8,615 bases of DNA. It comes from Phycisphaerae bacterium (GTDB taxonomy: Bacteria > Planctomycetota > Phycisphaerae > Phycisphaerales > SM1A02). The notes under the pieces were generated by a model, which was not told the DNA's origin, searched no databases, and saw only the letters and a program-made list of their open reading frames with translations. The DNA is taken from NCBI GenBank assembly GCA_002690755.1, contig NZFT01000042.1, forward strand, positions 1-8,615, written 5' to 3'. Positions within the stretch are counted from its first letter, which is position 1; each line of letters begins with the position of its first letter. Shown here in pieces: positions 5,538 through 8,615 of the stretch. Position numbers and translations under genes: made by a program.

Positions 5538-6143
5538 ATGAAGCTCGATTTCGATGCACCACCCGCCGATCCGTTCGACGTCTTCACCGCGTGGTTCGAT
5601 CACGCGGTCGCGAACGCCGGTACCCCGAATCCCAATGCGATGACCATCGCGACCGCGACGCTCGACGCCCGCCCCACCGCGCGGATCGTGCTCTTGAAAC
5701 AGTACGACCACCGAGGCCTGGTCTTCTTCACCAATCGGGAGAGTCGAAAGGGCCTCGAACTCGACGCCAATCCGCGGGCGGCACTGCTCTTTCACTGGGA
5801 CAACCTCGACCGACAGGTCCGGGTCGAAGGGCCGATCGAACCGACGACCGACGCGGAGAGCGATGCGTACTTCGACAGCCGGCCGATCGAGAGCCGATTG
5901 AACGCCATCGCGAGCGATCAGTCGCGACCGATCGCGAGCCGCGACGCGTTGGAGGCCCGACGGGCATCCACCGACGCCGTCTACGCCGACGGCTCGCAAC
6001 CGGTGCGGCCCCCGCACTGGGGCGGTTACCGCGTCCGACCGGAACGATTCGAGTTCTGGCAGGGACATCCGTTCCGGTTGCACGATCGCGTGATCTACCT
6101 CGCGGACGGCGATGCATGGAACACCATGCGACTGATGCCCTGA
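5538..6143 (+). CDS. pdxH: Pyridoxamine/pyridoxine 5'-phosphate oxidase
   Basis: PdxH oxidises pyridoxine 5'-phosphate or pyridoxamine 5'-phosphate to pyridoxal 5'-phosphate with FMN and O2, producing H2O2. It is a cytoplasmic homodimer in vitamin B6 synthesis and salvage. The 201-residue product aligns along the whole family: NAMTIATAT (33-41), ARIVLLKQYD (48-57) and FFTNRESRKG (63-72) for FMN phosphate binding, FHWDNLDRQVRVEG (85-98), YFDSRP (111-116) and ASDQSRPI (125-132). It ends with HWGGYRVRPERFEFWQG (160-176), the substrate-binding RLHDR (180-184) and the typical RLMP terminus. The ATG at 5538 has GGAG 6 nt upstream. It lies 25 bp after the NYN gene and is probably co-transcribed with it. 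Together with the NYN gene this looks like a simple two-gene unit. No link in function between them is known to me. Confidence 0.97.
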   Translation: MKLDFDAPPADPFDVFTAWFDHAVANAGTPNPNAMTIATATLDARPTARIVLLKQYDHRGLVFFTNRESRKGLELDANPRAALLFHWDNLDRQVRVEGPIEPTTDAESDAYFDSRPIESRLNAIASDQSRPIASRDALEARRASTDAVYADGSQPVRPPHWGGYRVRPERFEFWQGHPFRLHDRVIYLADGDAWNTMRLMP

Positions 6144-6158
6144 TCACGGAAGGACCCG

Positions 6159-6177
6159 GCGAAGTCGTCGACCTCGC
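6159..6177. terminator. Hairpin in the convergent pdxH/dnaE gap
   Basis: The 51-bp gap between the convergent stops contains GCGA-A-GTC / GAC-C-TCGC, seven pairs with one A-C mismatch and a 3-nt loop. It is well placed to act on both transcripts, but no T-tract follows on either side. It is a weak candidate bidirectional terminator. Confidence 0.3.
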
Positions 6178-6194
6178 GTGTGGAATCAGCGGGC

Positions 6195-8615
6195 TCAGTC
6201 GTCGGTCGATCCGGTCTTCGCATACCGCCGGCGACGATTCTCGCGCCGGGGCGGGATGAATCCGCCCCGGACCTTCACGCCGTCGGCCCCTGCTTCACGA
6301 AGCCGCGCGACGAGGTCGTCGTCCGGTACGACCCGCACGCCCGGAGCCGCGAGCACCACGTGCCGCCCGCCGTCGAGCCGGAGATGGAGCACCGTCTCCA
6401 CCGGCCGCCCCGACAACGCGTGCACGCTTCCGGCCGCCTGCTTCAACTGCCCCGAGACGAACTGCATTCGATGCCGCGTCGCGGCCTCGTCGCCGCCGTC
6501 CCGGGTCGCGTCGATCAGGATCTCGATCCGCGTCGAGAGCAGGTTCGGCACGCGGTCCAGGGGTATGACCTGCTCCACCACGATCTGCGGTTCGCCGCGG
6601 CCCGTCTCGACCTGGCCGACGAGAACCACCGTCGCGTCGACCTGGATCTGATCCGCATGCTTGGTGAACGCCTCGCTGAACACGACGCCCTCGACGGTGC
6701 CGTGCTTGTCCGACATCGTGAGCATCGCCATCTTCGAGCCGTTGCGGGTCACCACCGGTCGCACCCGGTTGATGACGCCCGCGAAGATCACCGGGGTCTC
6801 GTTTCCAAGGCTCGCGACGTCGCGACTCCCCGCCGTGCAGAACTCCTCGATGATGTTCTGAATGCCGTCGAGCGGATGGCCGGAGACGTGAAAGCCCAAC
6901 GTCTCCTTCTCCTCCGCGAGCCGGGTCATCTGATCCCAGGGCTTGACCTCGGGGAGCGGCATCCGCGGCGCGCGATCATCGGCCGCCGCCTCCTCGTCAC
7001 CGCCGCCGAACAGCATGTTCTGCCCCGCCGAACGATCCGCGGCGAGCGACTTCCCGGCCTTGAAGGCGTCCGGCACCGCGACGACCATCGCGGCCCGCGC
7101 CTCCGCCCCGTGGATGGAATCGAACGCGCCGGCACGCACGAGCGATTCGACCGCCTTCTGGTTGATCCGCGCGTGATCGATGCGTTCGCAGAAGTCGTGG
7201 AGCGACTCGAAGACGCCGTCCTCGCCGCGGGTCGCGACGATCGATGCGATCCCGTCCTTCGCGATCCCCTTGATCGCCTGCAGCCCGAACCGGACGTGAC
7301 CCGCGCAGTTGCCGGGCGTCTCGCCTTCATCGAAGACGACCTTGAAGTCCTCGCCCGAGAAGTTGACGTCCGGGGGCCGCACCGTCACGCCGACGTGGCG
7401 ACGCTCCGAGGTGCTGTCCGGGAAGGGAACCCGCATGCACTCCTCGAGGTAGACCGACCATTCCTCGACCTTCTTCGCCTGGCTCTCGAAGGTGAGCACC
7501 GCCGCCATGTACTGGTTCGGGAAGTAGGTCTTCAGATACGCGGTCTGGTAGGCCACGATCGCGTATCCGGTCGAATGACTCTTGTTGAAACCGTATCCCG
7601 CGAACTTCAGGATCAGTTCGAAGAGTTCGTCCGCCTGCTTGTTCCCCACGCCGTGCTTCGACGCGCCTTCCACGAAGTCCGACCGAGCCGAGTCGATCAC
7701 GCTCATCTTCTTCTTCGAGATCGCCTTGATCACGGTGTACGCGGTTCGAAGTGGAATCCCCCCGAGCCCGTGAAGCACCTGCATCACCTGCTCCTGATAC
7801 ACCATGATCCCGTAGGTCTCCTCGGTGTACCGATCGACGATCTCGTGCACCGACGGCACCGCCTGCGTCCCGTGCTTTCGAGCGTTGTAGTCGGGGATCA
7901 GCTCCATCGGTCCGGGGCGGAAGAGCGCGTTCGCCGCGATCAGGTCCTCGAGCCGGTCGGGCTGCATCTCGACCAGCAGCTTCCGCATGCCGCCGGATTC
8001 GAACTGGAAGATGCCTCCGGTCTCGCCGCGACGGAAGAGATCGAGCACCCGCTGGTCGTTCAGCGGCACCCGCTCCATGTCGAGCGGATGGACCGCGGTT
8101 CTCGCCGCGGCGGTCCCCGAGGTCGGCATCTCACGGCCCACCGCCTTCCAGATGCCGGCCTCGGGCACCGATTCGAGCACCAGCTGCCGGGCCCGCTCGA
8201 TCGTCGAGAGGGTCCGGAGACCGAGGAAATCCATCTTGAGCAGCCCGATCCGCTCGCAGGTCGGTCCGTCCCACTGGGTGACCACGTCGTCGCTTCCGGT
8301 CGCCTTGCAGAGCGGCACGATCTCGTCGAGCGGGCGAGTCGCCATGATCACGCCGGCCGCGTGCACGCCGGAGTGACGCGCGTGGTTCTCGAGGGCGCGT
8401 GCCGCGTCGACCGCCCGCTGCACCCGGGGATCGGAATCACAGGCCTCCCGGAACTCCGGTTCCTTCTGGATCGCGTCGTCGATGGTGATGTTCAGTTCGT
8501 TGGGCACGAGATTCGCGAGCCGCTGGCCCTCGGCCGGCGCGAACCCCATCACCCGCGCGACGTCCTTGATCGCGGCCTTCGCCTTCAGTCGTCCGAAGGT
8601 CACGATCTGCGCGAC
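6195..8615 (-). CDS. dnaE: DNA polymerase III subunit alpha, C-terminal portion (5' end outside window)
   Basis: DnaE is the replicative polymerase subunit of the Pol III holoenzyme. The gene runs off the right edge: the frame is open to 8615 and begins mid-domain with VAQIMTFGRLKAKAA, so the ATG at 8601-8603 is internal. About 806 residues are visible. The PHP domain and the first two catalytic aspartates are outside the window. Numbering from Met at 8603, the third catalytic Asp is D125 in LLKMDFLGLRTL (121-132). Other family blocks are FRPGPMELIPDY (228-239), YGIMVYQEQVMQ (264-275), AISKKK (294-299) and FAGYGFNKSHSTGYA (334-348). Then come a helix-hairpin-helix region (440-460), the probable sliding-clamp motif QNMLF (528-532), ETLGFHVSGHPLD (567-579) and an OB fold (about 604-684). 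The protein ends with a basic tail (PRRENRRRRYAK). Ser/Ala/Thr-rich (160-172) and Arg-rich (392-408) loops appear longer than in E. coli. It stands alone, convergent with pdxH. Confidence 0.97.
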   Translation of the reverse strand, partial: VAQIVTFGRLKAKAAIKDVARVMGFAPAEGQRLANLVPNELNITIDDAIQKEPEFREACDSDPRVQRAVDAARALENHARHSGVHAAGVIMATRPLDEIVPLCKATGSDDVVTQWDGPTCERIGLLKMDFLGLRTLSTIERARQLVLESVPEAGIWKAVGREMPTSGTAAARTAVHPLDMERVPLNDQRVLDLFRRGETGGIFQFESGGMRKLLVEMQPDRLEDLIAANALFRPGPMELIPDYNARKHGTQAVPSVHEIVDRYTEETYGIMVYQEQVMQVLHGLGGIPLRTAYTVIKAISKKKMSVIDSARSDFVEGASKHGVGNKQADELFELILKFAGYGFNKSHSTGYAIVAYQTAYLKTYFPNQYMAAVLTFESQAKKVEEWSVYLEECMRVPFPDSTSERRHVGVTVRPPDVNFSGEDFKVVFDEGETPGNCAGHVRFGLQAIKGIAKDGIASIVATRGEDGVFESLHDFCERIDHARINQKAVESLVRAGAFDSIHGAEARAAMVVAVPDAFKAGKSLAADRSAGQNMLFGGGDEEAAADDRAPRMPLPEVKPWDQMTRLAEEKETLGFHVSGHPLDGIQNIIEEFCTAGSRDVASLGNETPVIFAGVINRVRPVVTRNGSKMAMLTMSDKHGTVEGVVFSEAFTKHADQIQVDATVVLVGQVETGRGEPQIVVEQVIPLDRVPNLLSTRIEILIDATRDGGDEAATRHRMQFVSGQLKQAAGSVHALSGRPVETVLHLRLDGGRHVVLAAPGVRVVPDDDLVARLREAGADGVKVRGGFIPPRRENRRRRYAKTGSTDD

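Noticed and set aside
4756..5562. A 268-codon minus-strand frame opposite the NYN gene
   Set aside because: The Ser/Arg/Gly-rich product is the antisense shadow of a gene with clear NYN motifs and a good ribosome binding site.
1..8615. Mobile element, CRISPR array, tRNA or phage-defence cluster
   Set aside because: I found no transposase, regularly spaced repeats, tRNA cloverleaf or defence gene. All recognised genes are housekeeping.

Overview
The window is GC-rich bacterial chromosome with strong G/C preference at third codon positions and short intergenic gaps. It carries seven confidently identified genes or conserved families, plus one unrecognised secreted protein. There is no mobile element, CRISPR array, tRNA or rRNA. 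The best guess for the host is a Planctomycetota-like bacterium, perhaps of the Phycisphaerae. That rests on impressions only: an oversized K+-dependent membrane pyrophosphatase, the sequence style of DnaE, and G/C-rich hairpins without U-tracts. It should be treated as tentative.

Layout. The left half (9-4389) is a leftward gene series. Read 5' to 3' on the minus strand it is rpsU (ribosomal protein S21), hppA (ion-pumping membrane pyrophosphatase), rsfS (ribosomal silencing factor), panD (aspartate 1-decarboxylase) and a small putative secreted protein of unknown function. hppA, rsfS and panD are separated by only 4 bp each and are almost certainly one transcription unit. rpsU is 214 bp upstream of hppA, across a stretch with several hairpins. 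A divergent intergenic region (4390-4723) holds a good candidate promoter for rpsU, a large imperfect palindrome directly upstream of it, and an AT-rich patch facing right. The rightward pair is a YacP/Rae1-like NYN-domain ribonuclease gene (4724-5512), possibly preceded by a 42-codon overlapping small ORF, followed by pdxH (5538-6143). Converging on pdxH from the right edge is the 3' two-thirds of dnaE (6195 to beyond 8615), the DNA polymerase III alpha subunit.

How the genes relate. The leftward series mixes ribosome function (S21, RsfS), energy conservation from pyrophosphate (HppA) and coenzyme A precursor synthesis (PanD makes beta-alanine). A link to growth-rate control is plausible but is inference. 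The rightward pair joins a probable ribosome-associated endoribonuclease with PLP synthesis. dnaE appears independent.

The window is essentially housekeeping. The items most worth a second look are the roughly 110-residue extra segment in the predicted extracytoplasmic TM12-TM13 loop of HppA, the long Pro-rich tail with a conserved-looking end on the NYN protein, the palindrome abutting the rpsU promoter, and the possible small ORF ahead of the NYN gene. I see no clear evidence for an undescribed multi-gene system.
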